From assembly GCA_964420035.1 (NCBI GenBank), contig CAYQQR010000005.1, positions 1 through 64,000 on the forward strand: 64,000 nucleotides of DNA, read 5' to 3'. The position numbers were made by a program, and so were the translations under genes. Shown here piece by piece: positions 9,492-16,764 of the stretch. Source of the stretch: CAYQQR01 sp964420035. Its GTDB lineage: Bacteria > Bacteroidota > Bacteroidia > Bacteroidales > SM23-62. Below the pieces are notes generated by a model. That model made no database searches. It saw only the letters and a program-made list of their open reading frames with translations, and was not told the origin of the DNA. Position 1 is the stretch's first letter; each line of letters begins with the position of its first letter.

Positions 9492-9617
9492 TTAAGAATG
9501 GTATATACCTGCCTCTGTTCCACCATAGGTGGTACCATCATAGGTTTTTTTTATTGAAAGTGAATGTATTTTTGGTTTACACCAATACTTTTTATTGCTT
9601 GTTTCACTCTTTTTCAT
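9492..9617 (-). CDS. Putative lasso peptide precursor (A protein), 41 residues
   Basis: A small frame too short for ordinary gene calling. Its ATG overlaps the TGA of the B2 leader peptidase (ATGA), so it should be translated by coupling. The leader contains YWCKPKIHSLSIKKT (residues 11-25), which fits the lasso leader signature of an aromatic residue three before Pro (W12-x-x-P15), a hydrophobic residue two after Pro (I17), and a Thr near the cleavage site (T25). The likely core is GTTYGGTEAGIYHS (residues 28-41). Closing the ring from G28 to the E35 side chain gives an 8-residue macrolactam; a start at D27 would give a 9-residue ring. The core ends in Ser, the residue phosphorylated by HprK-like lasso kinases, and such a kinase is encoded in the cluster. 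Family placement rests on motif and context; no homology search was possible. Confidence 0.8.
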   Translation of the reverse strand: MKKSETSNKKYWCKPKIHSLSIKKTYDGTTYGGTEAGIYHS

Positions 9618-10009
9618 ATTGTTTGATAAATTTTAATATACTTTTGATTTAATCCTATTCCCGTCCAGGCATGTGCTTTAAGTTGCGATCCAGTTTTATT
9701 TATCCCAAAATTTAAACAGATATTAAAACCATATATCTGCAAAAATTCTTTTGTTACTAAACTTTTAATAAGACAGTTTGTTTTTGGAAAAATAGTTTTT
9801 AATATTTTATTGCTAAGACTAATTAATTTTTGTTTAGGTTGCTTCCATTTGTTTTTGATATATCTTGTATTTATTGGGTTTTGAGTTGAGGAAATAGTTA
9901 TACTTGCAAACTTCTTTTCTGAAAGTAAAAGGAAAAGAAGTTTATATTTTAGAGCTAAAAATAATATTTGAGATATGACTAATCTATATTTCAAAACCTT
10001 ATTAATCAT
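9614..10009 (-). CDS. Lasso peptide B2 leader peptidase (transglutaminase-like)
   Basis: A 131-residue protein matching the small transglutaminase-like cysteine proteases that remove lasso leaders. Seen: a basic, hydrophobic N-terminal half, the TNCLIKSL motif with the probable catalytic Cys79, the strand ICLNFGINK, and KAHAWTG with probable catalytic His113. Known family members use a Cys-His-Asp triad. Here only 18 residues follow the His and none of them is acidic, so the third triad residue is absent or replaced (perhaps Asn121) and the C-terminus is short. The start overlaps the B1 stop by 4 bases and the stop overlaps the precursor start by 4 bases. Very AT-rich, like its neighbours. 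Confidence 0.82.
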   Translation of the reverse strand: MINKVLKYRLVISQILFLALKYKLLFLLLSEKKFASITISSTQNPINTRYIKNKWKQPKQKLISLSNKILKTIFPKTNCLIKSLVTKEFLQIYGFNICLNFGINKTGSQLKAHAWTGIGLNQKYIKIYQTI

Positions 10010-10305
10010 TTAATTAGTCCTTTTTTGTAAAAGTCATTGAGGCATTCGAAAGTTTCTGTTTCACAGGTATGACTTGAAACGCTATATTCCTCCAATAATT
10101 TAGATAACACTTCTGATACTCGTATAGGATTTTTTATTATCTGCCATATCCTTGATGCAACTTCATTTAATAAATAATACTCTCCATTTTCAATACTCAG
10201 CATTACTACTTCATCATCGATCATTGAGAAATCTTGATTAGGATCTCTTTGCACAATTGTTTTCAAAGTAATTTCTATCTTCTCGTATGATTTTTTCAAA
10301 ATCAC
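10006..10305 (-). CDS. PqqD-like RiPP recognition protein (lasso B1)
   Basis: A 99-residue stand-alone PqqD-family domain. In lasso systems this B1 protein binds the precursor leader and delivers it to the B2 peptidase and the cyclase. Seen: the strand pattern DDEVVMLSIENGEYYLLNEVASRIWQ (read in two parts: VVMLSIENGEYYLLN, then ASRIWQII), characteristic of PqqD, followed by a helical tail with an EVLSKLLEEY segment. The start read here is GTG at 10305; a TTG at 10299 is the alternative. It overlaps B2 by 4 bases. It follows the sulfotransferase by 58 bases, a gap that holds a possible internal promoter and a 15-base palindrome. Confidence 0.85.
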   Translation of the reverse strand: MILKKSYEKIEITLKTIVQRDPNQDFSMIDDEVVMLSIENGEYYLLNEVASRIWQIIKNPIRVSEVLSKLLEEYSVSSHTCETETFECLNDFYKKGLIK

Positions 10306-10318
10306 TTTATTCTATTAA

Positions 10319-10333
10319 TTATCAGTCTGATAA
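10319..10333. promoter_or_regulatory. 15-base palindrome TTATCAGTCTGATAA (possible operator)
   Basis: Perfect 7-base arms around a single central base, located between the sulfotransferase stop and the B1 start. It lies just downstream (on the minus strand) of a TAnnTTTG-like box at 10337-10344, so it would fall around the transcription start or early leader. It could be a repressor site for B1-B2-A, but no regulator gene is seen nearby and chance is possible in AT-rich DNA. Confidence 0.3.
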
Positions 10334-10336
10334 AAA

Positions 10337-10344
10337 CAAAATTA
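10337..10344 (-). promoter_or_regulatory. Possible -7 box TAATTTTG upstream of lasso B1
   Basis: On the minus strand this matches the Bacteroidota -7 consensus TAnnTTTG, about 30 bases before the B1 start. No clear TTG is seen at the expected -33 distance. If used, it would let B1, B2, the precursor and the secreted protein be transcribed apart from the kinase and sulfotransferase. Confidence 0.28.
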
Positions 10345-10363
10345 ACAAAAATTTAATATCAAT

Positions 10364-11242
10364 TTAAGCATTTAAATTATTTTCTTTTAAATAGCCGAAT
10401 CGTTCCATCAATCGATCATGCCGGGTGATTAATTTATTTACCAATGTTTCGCTAAGGTATTTCCTCCATTCTCCTGTCCTTCCGCTTCTAAAAAATGAAC
10501 TCATTTGAATTGGTTTTTCTATGAATCCTTCTTCCTTCTCCATTTTTGATAGTTTTTCTAATGAACTGGCTTTTATTGCTTCTTTGATCTCTTTGTCACT
10601 TTTATGCATCCCTGCAAATTCCAGGGCATTTTTAAAACTGGAAAAAGTATCATCCAGCATATCTTCGTATCGCAAAACCAAAACGGGTAATCCTGATTCG
10701 TCCAACCAGCTGGTAACATGTCCCGACCAATCCGATAATTCCTGTTTCAATTGGTTATAAATCCTGTCTTCCCGGTCACAGAAAGCAAAATTCGTATTAT
10801 TAATACGAGAAATCATATTACCGGGTTCCATCCCGGAGTGAAACGAAAAAGAAACCGTTACATCCAATGGGTTCCTGATAAAATAAATTACCGCTTTGGT
10901 TATCTCTTCTGGAAACATGGCTTTCCCCGAGGCTGTTTTTTTCCAGGCATCGTGCACTTTAAGAAATACTAATTCTTTTGCTTCCAGGGCTATTTTGCGA
11001 TAGGCCTCAGGACGAAGTTCTTCAATTTCCTGCATGCTCAGATCGGAGCTTGAAACACCGGCCATATCATCAAACAGGATGCGGGAACTCGCGATGGGTG
11101 TGGAGTGCAAGCGGTTGATGCTTACCGGTTCTTCTTTTTCAGAAAGCAGATTGGAAAGAAATACACGAAACCAGGTATTCCCGGATTTGGGATAGGAAGC
11201 CAGCCACACGATCTTTTTCAGTTCCTTTGCCATCTTGATCAA
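10364..11242 (-). CDS. PAPS-dependent sulfotransferase in the lasso cluster
   Basis: A 292-residue cytosolic sulfotransferase-fold protein. The 5' phosphosulfate-binding loop YPKSGNTW is at residues 17-24, and the 3'-phosphate region has IYFIRNPLDVTVSFSFHSG (around residues 131-149, the family R...P.D...S pattern). The C-terminal FFRSGRTGEWRKYLS matches the conserved RKG.VGDWK-like loop (here GRTGEWRKYL). It transfers sulfate from PAPS to a hydroxyl. The start overlaps the kinase stop by 4 bases, so it is co-translated with a lasso kinase. That makes the lasso peptide (Tyr31, Tyr39, Thr or Ser41) a plausible acceptor; this is inference. A polysaccharide or lipid acceptor cannot be excluded. 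Confidence 0.85.
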   Translation of the reverse strand: MIKMAKELKKIVWLASYPKSGNTWFRVFLSNLLSEKEEPVSINRLHSTPIASSRILFDDMAGVSSSDLSMQEIEELRPEAYRKIALEAKELVFLKVHDAWKKTASGKAMFPEEITKAVIYFIRNPLDVTVSFSFHSGMEPGNMISRINNTNFAFCDREDRIYNQLKQELSDWSGHVTSWLDESGLPVLVLRYEDMLDDTFSSFKNALEFAGMHKSDKEIKEAIKASSLEKLSKMEKEEGFIEKPIQMSSFFRSGRTGEWRKYLSETLVNKLITRHDRLMERFGYLKENNLNA

Positions 11243-12135
11243 TCGATAAGCTTTTTTTCCATCAGGAAATCGGCAAGTTGTTCCAGCATCAGGGGTACAC
11301 TGGGCCGCTGCACATGGTAAAGCTGAATGTCTTTTGCAAGTTGATTGACCAGTTTGAAATGTTTGTCGATTTTCCCCAGGGCCAGTAAATATTGGTATCG
11401 GTAGGTGTTCTTCTTTAAAAGTTCGAATTTTTCAGCTCCTTTCACTTGTTTGCTTTCAAACTCAGGTTTGTTCCTGGCACTGAGAACGATGATCCTTTTC
11501 AGCATTACCGGTTCATTGATATAATCGGAACCCGCGTGCTTCCTGTATTTCAATAATTGGGGCCTGACCTTTGCGTAGGATCTTACATCTTCTCCCAATT
11601 CTTCGAGCACATCCTGCCAGAGTTTCAAGTAGGGAATGCCGGGATTCACTTCAGGAGGAATTTTCTCCGGGTCAACCACAGAAATGTCCTCGGATAACAA
11701 TTTAAATCCTCTTTTGATCAGGACCGCTGCCAGACTGGATTTCCCGGAACCACTCACACCTGCTATAATATAAGCTTGACCGTTTTTTACTACCGCACTC
11801 CCGTGAACCGGAAGAAGATCGCGCTGCTGGATCAATGCTCCCATGGCAGAGCCAAGTAAAAATAACCGGATCTCGTCGTCCGTTGAATCATTCAAGCGCT
11901 CAACAGTGATCTGTTTCCCATTTTTCACGTAATAGGATGCCACCGTTTTCAACCGGAACAAAAACTCATTTTCCCTGGCCTGGTACAATACCCCTTTTCC
12001 TTTATAATCTGTGATTTCCGGTGGATTTTGGCCGTAGTCTATCTGTACATCAGGCATATTAAACTCTGATGGAATTAATTCCGGGATTTCAAACTCCGAA
12101 GCAATATTTAATCCAAAAGCACGGTACTTATGCAT
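11239..12135 (-). CDS. HPr kinase-like lasso peptide kinase
   Basis: The frame is open to 12189, but the ATG at 12135 (MHKYRAFGLN) is the better start. A Bacteroidota -7 box (TATCTTTG) lies at 12157-12164, inside the longer version. From that start the protein has 298 residues. An N-terminal beta-rich region is followed by the HprK-type core: LLPVHGSAVV, the P-loop GVSGSGKSS at about residues 126-134, and LLSEDISVV with the acidic pair expected of HprK family proteins, then IPYLKLW. Relatives in lasso clusters (ThcoK, PadeK) phosphorylate the hydroxyl of the precursor's C-terminal Ser. The precursor here ends in Ser, which fits. A 4-base overlap links it to the sulfotransferase. Confidence 0.82.
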   Translation of the reverse strand: MHKYRAFGLNIASEFEIPELIPSEFNMPDVQIDYGQNPPEITDYKGKGVLYQARENEFLFRLKTVASYYVKNGKQITVERLNDSTDDEIRLFLLGSAMGALIQQRDLLPVHGSAVVKNGQAYIIAGVSGSGKSSLAAVLIKRGFKLLSEDISVVDPEKIPPEVNPGIPYLKLWQDVLEELGEDVRSYAKVRPQLLKYRKHAGSDYINEPVMLKRIIVLSARNKPEFESKQVKGAEKFELLKKNTYRYQYLLALGKIDKHFKLVNQLAKDIQLYHVQRPSVPLMLEQLADFLMEKKLID

Positions 12136-12144
12136 GAAATGCTG

Positions 12145-12166
12145 TTTATCTTTATGCAAAGATAAA
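12145..12166. promoter_or_regulatory. Overlapping divergent promoter within a 22-base near-palindrome
   Basis: The 22 bases read TTTATCTTT-ATGC-AAAGATAAA, with perfect 9-base arms. Read on the minus strand it gives TATCTTTG (12157-12164), an exact match to the Bacteroidota -7 box, about 20 bases before the kinase ATG. A TTG lies 22 bases further upstream. Read on the plus strand it gives TATCTTTA (12148-12155), a one-off match that could serve the cyclase gene. Both halves of the lasso cluster may therefore start from one symmetric element, which could also bind a dimeric regulator. Confidence 0.5.
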
Positions 12167-12209
12167 TTAAATTGAAGCAGTGGTAACAAGTAATGTTTAA
12201 TACGCTACA

Positions 12210-14099
12210 ATGAGCCGGTTTTTCGGAATCAAATACCAGGAAAACAATAATATACCGGATAAGTTCTGTAGGTCTGCGATTGGTTCATTTGATCTTCAAT
12301 CTTATGATACTATTCAAGAGATACATTTTAAAAATTTCAGTTTTGTATCCATTACCAACACGAATGATCCCATTGATATGCGCGAAACCAGCACGGTTGA
12401 GAAAGAAAAATTTATACTTCACATCAATGGTCGCCTGGATCATGAAAAGTTAATAAAAGCAGTAGATAATGATCATAGTAAATTGGTTGAGATCATTCAA
12501 AATGATATCAATTTATTGAGCGGGGATTTTGCTATCGTATTTTTTAACAAAAGAAATGAAGAATTGCTTATCATGCGTGATCCCCTGGGTACCAGGCCGA
12601 TTTATTATTCGGACCAGGACAATTATTTTGCTTTTGCCTCTGAGATGAAAGCATTAACGGCCCTTCCTGGTTTTTCTGTTGAAATGGATGAACAATGGAT
12701 CGCTGATGCCATTTCTACGATAAAATCTGAAAAATGTAGAACCCCTTATAAAAGAATTTACAGGCTATTACCGGGTCATATTTTACATTACTTAACAAAA
12801 CTCGATATAAATTCTTATTGGAATATTCAAATCGATAACGAATATGAGAAACTAGAATATCCTCAAGCAGTTAAATTATATAAAGATAAACTCACTAAAG
12901 CCATTAAAACGAGAATGGTCCGTACTTCTATCGGTTCGGAACTAAGCGGGGGGCTCGATTCATCCGGTGTGACTGTAATAGCTAATAAAATTGCTAAAGC
13001 AAGAAATATCCACTTCCATGCTTTCACTCATGCTTTTTCAGACCAGGCTCTGGGTAAATATTTCCCTTACAAAGACCAGCGTGAATTAAGTGAACTTCTG
13101 TGCAATCATGCAGGATTGAATAATCACATATTAACTAATGCTGATGGTCTTGGCATATTGGAAACTTTAAAAAACAATATTTTTTTACAGTCAGGACCCG
13201 TCCAACAGGGATATAGCCTGTTTTCAGAATCACTTTATAAAGCCGCCCATGAGAAGGGGATTAAAATTTTATTCTCAGGATTTGGTGGAGATGAAGGGCC
13301 CACTTCAAATTCACCGGGATTTTTTGAAGAATTAGTTCATAAAAAGAATTGGAAACTTTTTAAAAAAGAAATATTGTTTATGAAGCCCTGGGAAATGAAA
13401 CAAAGGGCAACTATTAAATATATTATATCCCGTTATTTTCCATTCGCCTATGGATTTTTTGCAAGAAAATTTGGTAAAAAGGATTGGCGTGAATCTAAAT
13501 TCAATAATCTCGGATTCTATGAAGATTTTGGTCAAAGACTGAATATTGAAAACAGATATTACGAAATGGTTGGACTCCCGGCCGATCCGGATGTCCGAAT
13601 GAGGCAGTATAAAAGGATCATGCATAATCATGTCTCCCAGCGTTTCGAATACTCATACCTTGCCGCAAAAGCTCGAGGCATTACATACGTCTACCCACTG
13701 TGGGATATTGATCTGCTTCAATTTTATTATTCGTTGCCTGCTCACTACAAATTTCGCGATGGATTGGGAAGGGCCATTTATCGAGATGCCATGAAAGATA
13801 TATTACCTGAGGAGATTCGCTTGAGAACAGATAAAACCGGAACTACCATTCCTACCTTTTATCAGCGAATTATCCACGATAATAAAAAAATCAGTCAGTT
13901 AATAGTCAGGTCTAAAGAGAAAAATAAATATCATTATTTAGACTATGATAAGATGCTATCCTGGCATGATAGGATAAACAATATTTCATTTGTCAATAAA
14001 ATTCCAGCCAACCCTGGGGCTTTTATTAATTGTCTTCAGATCCTGCTGCTCCAGGAAATGGAACGGGAAGGGGAATTTAAATCGGGAATTCGTTATTGA
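12210..14099 (+). CDS. Lasso peptide cyclase (asparagine synthetase-like C protein)
   Basis: A 629-residue protein with an asparagine synthetase B layout. The N-terminal Ntn-type domain (1-~190) lacks the catalytic Cys2, as it begins MSRFFGI. It still keeps MRDPLGTRPIYY and FAFASEMKAL blocks. The C-terminal ATP-pyrophosphatase domain has the PP-loop LSGGLDSSG, with SGGLDSS at residues 246-252, and later LFSGFGGDE. Lasso cyclases of this type adenylate the Asp or Glu side chain of the core and close the macrolactam on the N-terminus. The loss of Cys2 argues against normal glutamine-dependent asparagine synthesis. The stop overlaps a TTG start of the next gene. AT-rich compared with the flanking chromosome. 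Confidence 0.88.
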   Translation: MSRFFGIKYQENNNIPDKFCRSAIGSFDLQSYDTIQEIHFKNFSFVSITNTNDPIDMRETSTVEKEKFILHINGRLDHEKLIKAVDNDHSKLVEIIQNDINLLSGDFAIVFFNKRNEELLIMRDPLGTRPIYYSDQDNYFAFASEMKALTALPGFSVEMDEQWIADAISTIKSEKCRTPYKRIYRLLPGHILHYLTKLDINSYWNIQIDNEYEKLEYPQAVKLYKDKLTKAIKTRMVRTSIGSELSGGLDSSGVTVIANKIAKARNIHFHAFTHAFSDQALGKYFPYKDQRELSELLCNHAGLNNHILTNADGLGILETLKNNIFLQSGPVQQGYSLFSESLYKAAHEKGIKILFSGFGGDEGPTSNSPGFFEELVHKKNWKLFKKEILFMKPWEMKQRATIKYIISRYFPFAYGFFARKFGKKDWRESKFNNLGFYEDFGQRLNIENRYYEMVGLPADPDVRMRQYKRIMHNHVSQRFEYSYLAAKARGITYVYPLWDIDLLQFYYSLPAHYKFRDGLGRAIYRDAMKDILPEEIRLRTDKTGTTIPTFYQRIIHDNKKISQLIVRSKEKNKYHYLDYDKMLSWHDRINNISFVNKIPANPGAFINCLQILLLQEMEREGEFKSGIRY

Positions 14100-14101
14100 A
14101 T

Positions 14102-15175
14102 ATGGGCTCTGCCGTTAAATCATCACCGGAGTTGGAATTCATTTTTAAGCTGCTACAAAATGGGGAAATACCTGATTTAGCGCCGGACATCAACAAAAAG
14201 GACCTGTTTCGGCTCCTGTCATTCCACAGTTTAATTTCCCCGGCGTACCGGGCTCTGTCCAGGAACGAAAAATTCAGTGAAGCAAAATTGCTCACCGAAT
14301 TAAAAAACCGTTCTTTCTCCATCGCGAAAAGAAACCTGCTCTTGCTTGCCGGGCAGCATGAGATCTGTTCTGCATTTGATCAGAAGGGTATAGCGCTTGT
14401 ATTTCTGAAAGGAATCGTTCTGGCCGAACAATTATATGAAGATATCAGCCTTCGGTCTACCATTGATATCGATATCCTGGTCCGGCCCGAAGACATAAAA
14501 CGGGCCGAAAGCATTTTATCCGGTCTGGGATACGACAAGATCATTCCCGGTAAGGATTTGACGGACCAACAATGGGATTATTATATCAGACACAGGAAGG
14601 ATAGCAGCTATAACCACAGACAGAAAAGGATCACCGTTGAAATGCACTGGGGATTGATCTCCATCAAGAGCCTGATGCGGGATATGCCCGCGTTCCTATG
14701 GAAAAAGACCGGGTTTGTATCATTCAAATCAGGGGATCTGCCTGCACTGGACCAAAAGAACACTTTTATTTACCTGTGCCTGCATGGTATTTTTCACCAG
14801 TATTTCAGACTGTTCTGGTTGTATGACATTAATGCAATGCTTCATCAATGGAAGGAACTTGATTTTGAAGAAATCCTCGAAAAAAGCAAGGATCTCGGGA
14901 TAGACCGGTGTATCGTATCGAGCTGTGTATTGGCCAATCAGATCTTTGATGGTCCTGTTCCACCCGTGATCCAAGATCAGTATCAAAATGACCGGGTCAA
15001 CAGGAAGATCGTCAGGGATTGCCGGAAAGCCATCATGAAATCTGCTTACCCGGAAAGTTCAGGAGGATTCAGGAGAACCTTATATTTCATGCGATTGCGA
15101 AAGGATTTCAGCCATAAGATATACTGCATTACAAGCATTTTTATAAGGAAGTACATCAAATGGCGTTTTCAATAA
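14102..15175 (+). CDS. Nucleotidyltransferase family protein (NTP_transf_5-like) of the lasso cluster
   Basis: About 357-359 residues. The start is ATG at 14102, or TTG at 14096 overlapping the cyclase stop. The central region has ALVFLKGIVLAEQLYED then RSTIDIDILV, with the Asp-x-Asp pair (D124/D126 counted from 14096) typical of the polymerase-beta-like nucleotidyltransferase fold, followed by AESILSGLGY. The rest is helical. Proteins of this family are common next to HprK-like and PqqD-like genes, but their reaction is not established; transfer of a nucleotide to a peptide or protein is possible. It is co-directional with the cyclase and its last 20 bases overlap the convergent DUF354 gene. 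Confidence 0.75.
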   Translation: MGSAVKSSPELEFIFKLLQNGEIPDLAPDINKKDLFRLLSFHSLISPAYRALSRNEKFSEAKLLTELKNRSFSIAKRNLLLLAGQHEICSAFDQKGIALVFLKGIVLAEQLYEDISLRSTIDIDILVRPEDIKRAESILSGLGYDKIIPGKDLTDQQWDYYIRHRKDSSYNHRQKRITVEMHWGLISIKSLMRDMPAFLWKKTGFVSFKSGDLPALDQKNTFIYLCLHGIFHQYFRLFWLYDINAMLHQWKELDFEEILEKSKDLGIDRCIVSSCVLANQIFDGPVPPVIQDQYQNDRVNRKIVRDCRKAIMKSAYPESSGGFRRTLYFMRLRKDFSHKIYCITSIFIRKYIKWRFQ

Positions 15176-16190
15176 ACTCCACCAGCCACCGGGTGTAATC
15201 GACATGATCCCGGATGATCTGATCCCTTATCCGGCTTTGTTCTTTTTTGTCCGGATCCCTTTGAACGAGATCTTTCAGGACCATTCTTATATATTCGGGA
15301 GTTTGTGAAGAAATGGGCAGGTAGTGTACCAGCCCGTATTCTTTTTTCAGGGCCATCAGGTAGCCCCGGTTGCTGTTTCCCAGATAAAGCGTCTCGGTTC
15401 CCAGCAGGGCACTTTCCCCGGCCATGGTGGCACTGTTGCCGAGGGTGATCCATGCATAATAAAGCAAATGATGGATCCGGTCGGGGGGCAGGTTCAGTTT
15501 ATAGGGTTGCAGGCTTTTGTCCAGGGCCTGATCGGAAGAGATGAGAATCTTTCCATAGGGTTTAAGTTGTTCAATAAGCGATGGAAGTATTTCCCTGATA
15601 TTCTCCTGTTCCCTGTATTGATGCAAGGAACGGTCGGTGACCCAGCGAAGGATGAAGAACCTTTTTCCCTTGCGTAATCCCGTTTTTTTCAATACAGATG
15701 CATCGGGCCGGAAATACCTGGGATGAAGATAGGCCAATGGCTCATAGGAATTGACAACCACTTGTTTTTTCCCCAGGGGTAAATAAAAATATTCACCCGT
15801 GAGGATCGAACTGGCCAGCGGCTTGTAAATGAGTTTGGTATATCGGTTGATCTCCGTATCGTCAATAATGATGTTAGGCTTTCTTAATAAATAAGAAAAT
15901 ACGGAATTATAGGGAGAGGCCCTGGATAAGAACAAATCCGGTTTGAACTTACGGATCCCGGGAGTAAAGCGGATCAGTGTAATGATCAGGTATGAGATCT
16001 TACCGAGGAATGAATCACTTCCTTTCCCCCGGGGGGTGAAATCCAGGTGATAGTTATCGAGTAATTCATAGCATACATCTTTATTTCGGGCATAAAGGTA
16101 GAATTGATGTCCCTTTTGCTCCATGATCCGGATGAAATTCCGGAAGAGGTGTACATCCGCCGGATGACCGATGTCGATAACAATCCTCAA
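15156..16190 (-). CDS. DUF354 family protein (GT-B glycosyltransferase-like)
   Basis: A 344-residue protein starting at a TTG codon (16190). The conserved N-terminal motif DIGHPADVHLFRNF begins only six residues in, which fixes this start. Family features seen are the GHPADVH loop, a Rossmann-like N-terminal half, the DDTEINRY region (~residues 110-118), and the C-terminal nucleotide-binding-like part with TLGNSATMAGESALLGTETLY, resembling the UDP-binding end of GT-B enzymes. The function of DUF354 is not established; a sugar-nucleotide enzyme of surface glycan metabolism is a reasonable guess. It converges on and overlaps the nucleotidyltransferase by 20 bases. Confidence 0.78.
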   Translation of the reverse strand: MRIVIDIGHPADVHLFRNFIRIMEQKGHQFYLYARNKDVCYELLDNYHLDFTPRGKGSDSFLGKISYLIITLIRFTPGIRKFKPDLFLSRASPYNSVFSYLLRKPNIIIDDTEINRYTKLIYKPLASSILTGEYFYLPLGKKQVVVNSYEPLAYLHPRYFRPDASVLKKTGLRKGKRFFILRWVTDRSLHQYREQENIREILPSLIEQLKPYGKILISSDQALDKSLQPYKLNLPPDRIHHLLYYAWITLGNSATMAGESALLGTETLYLGNSNRGYLMALKKEYGLVHYLPISSQTPEYIRMVLKDLVQRDPDKKEQSRIRDQIIRDHVDYTRWLVEFIENAI

Positions 16191-16764
16191 TGACTGGATT
16201 TTGGTGTAAAGCTAACAAATATGAAATTACAAGAACCCGTAACGCGTAACCCGAAACACGGAGTGTTCTGCCATCTTAAACCCCTACAGGGTTTTATTGG
16301 CATGAGGGCCTGAGCATTTCTACCATTACTAAACCTCTACGAGGTTCTTTGACGGGATGGTGAATTGAAGTTGTTTGCTATTGCGACAAATTTGGAAGCT
16401 TTAATCTTTTACCGCGGAGAACGCAAAGAAGGCGCTGAGAGCGCAAGGAATTTGTATTAACGTGTAATGCCCTTTGCGTCCTTTGCGCCTCCCTGGCGAG
16501 CTTTGCGGTTAAAATTTTATTATGTATCCCCAACAGGGAATGCGCGATTGTTTTGTCCTTATGGTACAATTATGTATGGCCTACGGCCAATCCGCAATTT
16601 GTAATTCGTAATTCTAAGGAGATCCCGCATCAAGTTAAATTTTTTAGCTTGGAAAAGGAATTCTTCCAAAATCAAGGAATGATTTCGAATTTCTTGTCAG
16701 TACCGTCGTCGGTCGTCTGTGGTCTGTCGTCTTTTTATTACATTTATACGCCAAACCACTCACC
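16191..16764. other. 574-base gap filled with hairpin and repeat remnants
   Basis: No protein or RNA gene is convincing here. It contains short hairpins AAACCC..GGGTTT (16278-16294) and AACCTC-TAC-GAGGTT (16332-16346), a longer imperfect inverted repeat at 16407-16516 listed separately, TGGCCTACGGCCA (near 16576), and AT-rich filler with TCCGCAATTTGTAATTCGTAATTC. A GTCGTCTGTGGTCTGTCGTC stretch follows just before purD. Similar filler (TCCGCAATTT, and CGGACAACAGACC in the other sense) lies after purD, so the purD gene is flanked by related sequences. Confidence 0.6.
16407..16516. repeat. Imperfect ~110-base inverted repeat (ACCGC...AACGCAAAG type)
   Basis: The left arm (about 16407-16446) carries ACCGCGGAGAACGCAAAG. 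The right arm (about 16471-16516), read in reverse complement, begins TTTTAACCGCAAAGCTCGC and later has GGACGCAAAGG. The arms are similar but diverged and would fold into a long irregular stem. There is no open frame and no transposase. It looks like a non-coding mobile or REP-like element remnant. Confidence 0.5.

Noticed and set aside
12136..12189. Eighteen-codon N-terminal extension of the lasso kinase
   Set aside because: The -7 promoter box and dyad lie inside it, so it would not be transcribed from that promoter; the shorter start is better.
12210..14099. Cyclase considered as a true asparagine synthetase
   Set aside because: The glutaminase Cys2 is missing and the gene sits among B1, B2, precursor and kinase genes.
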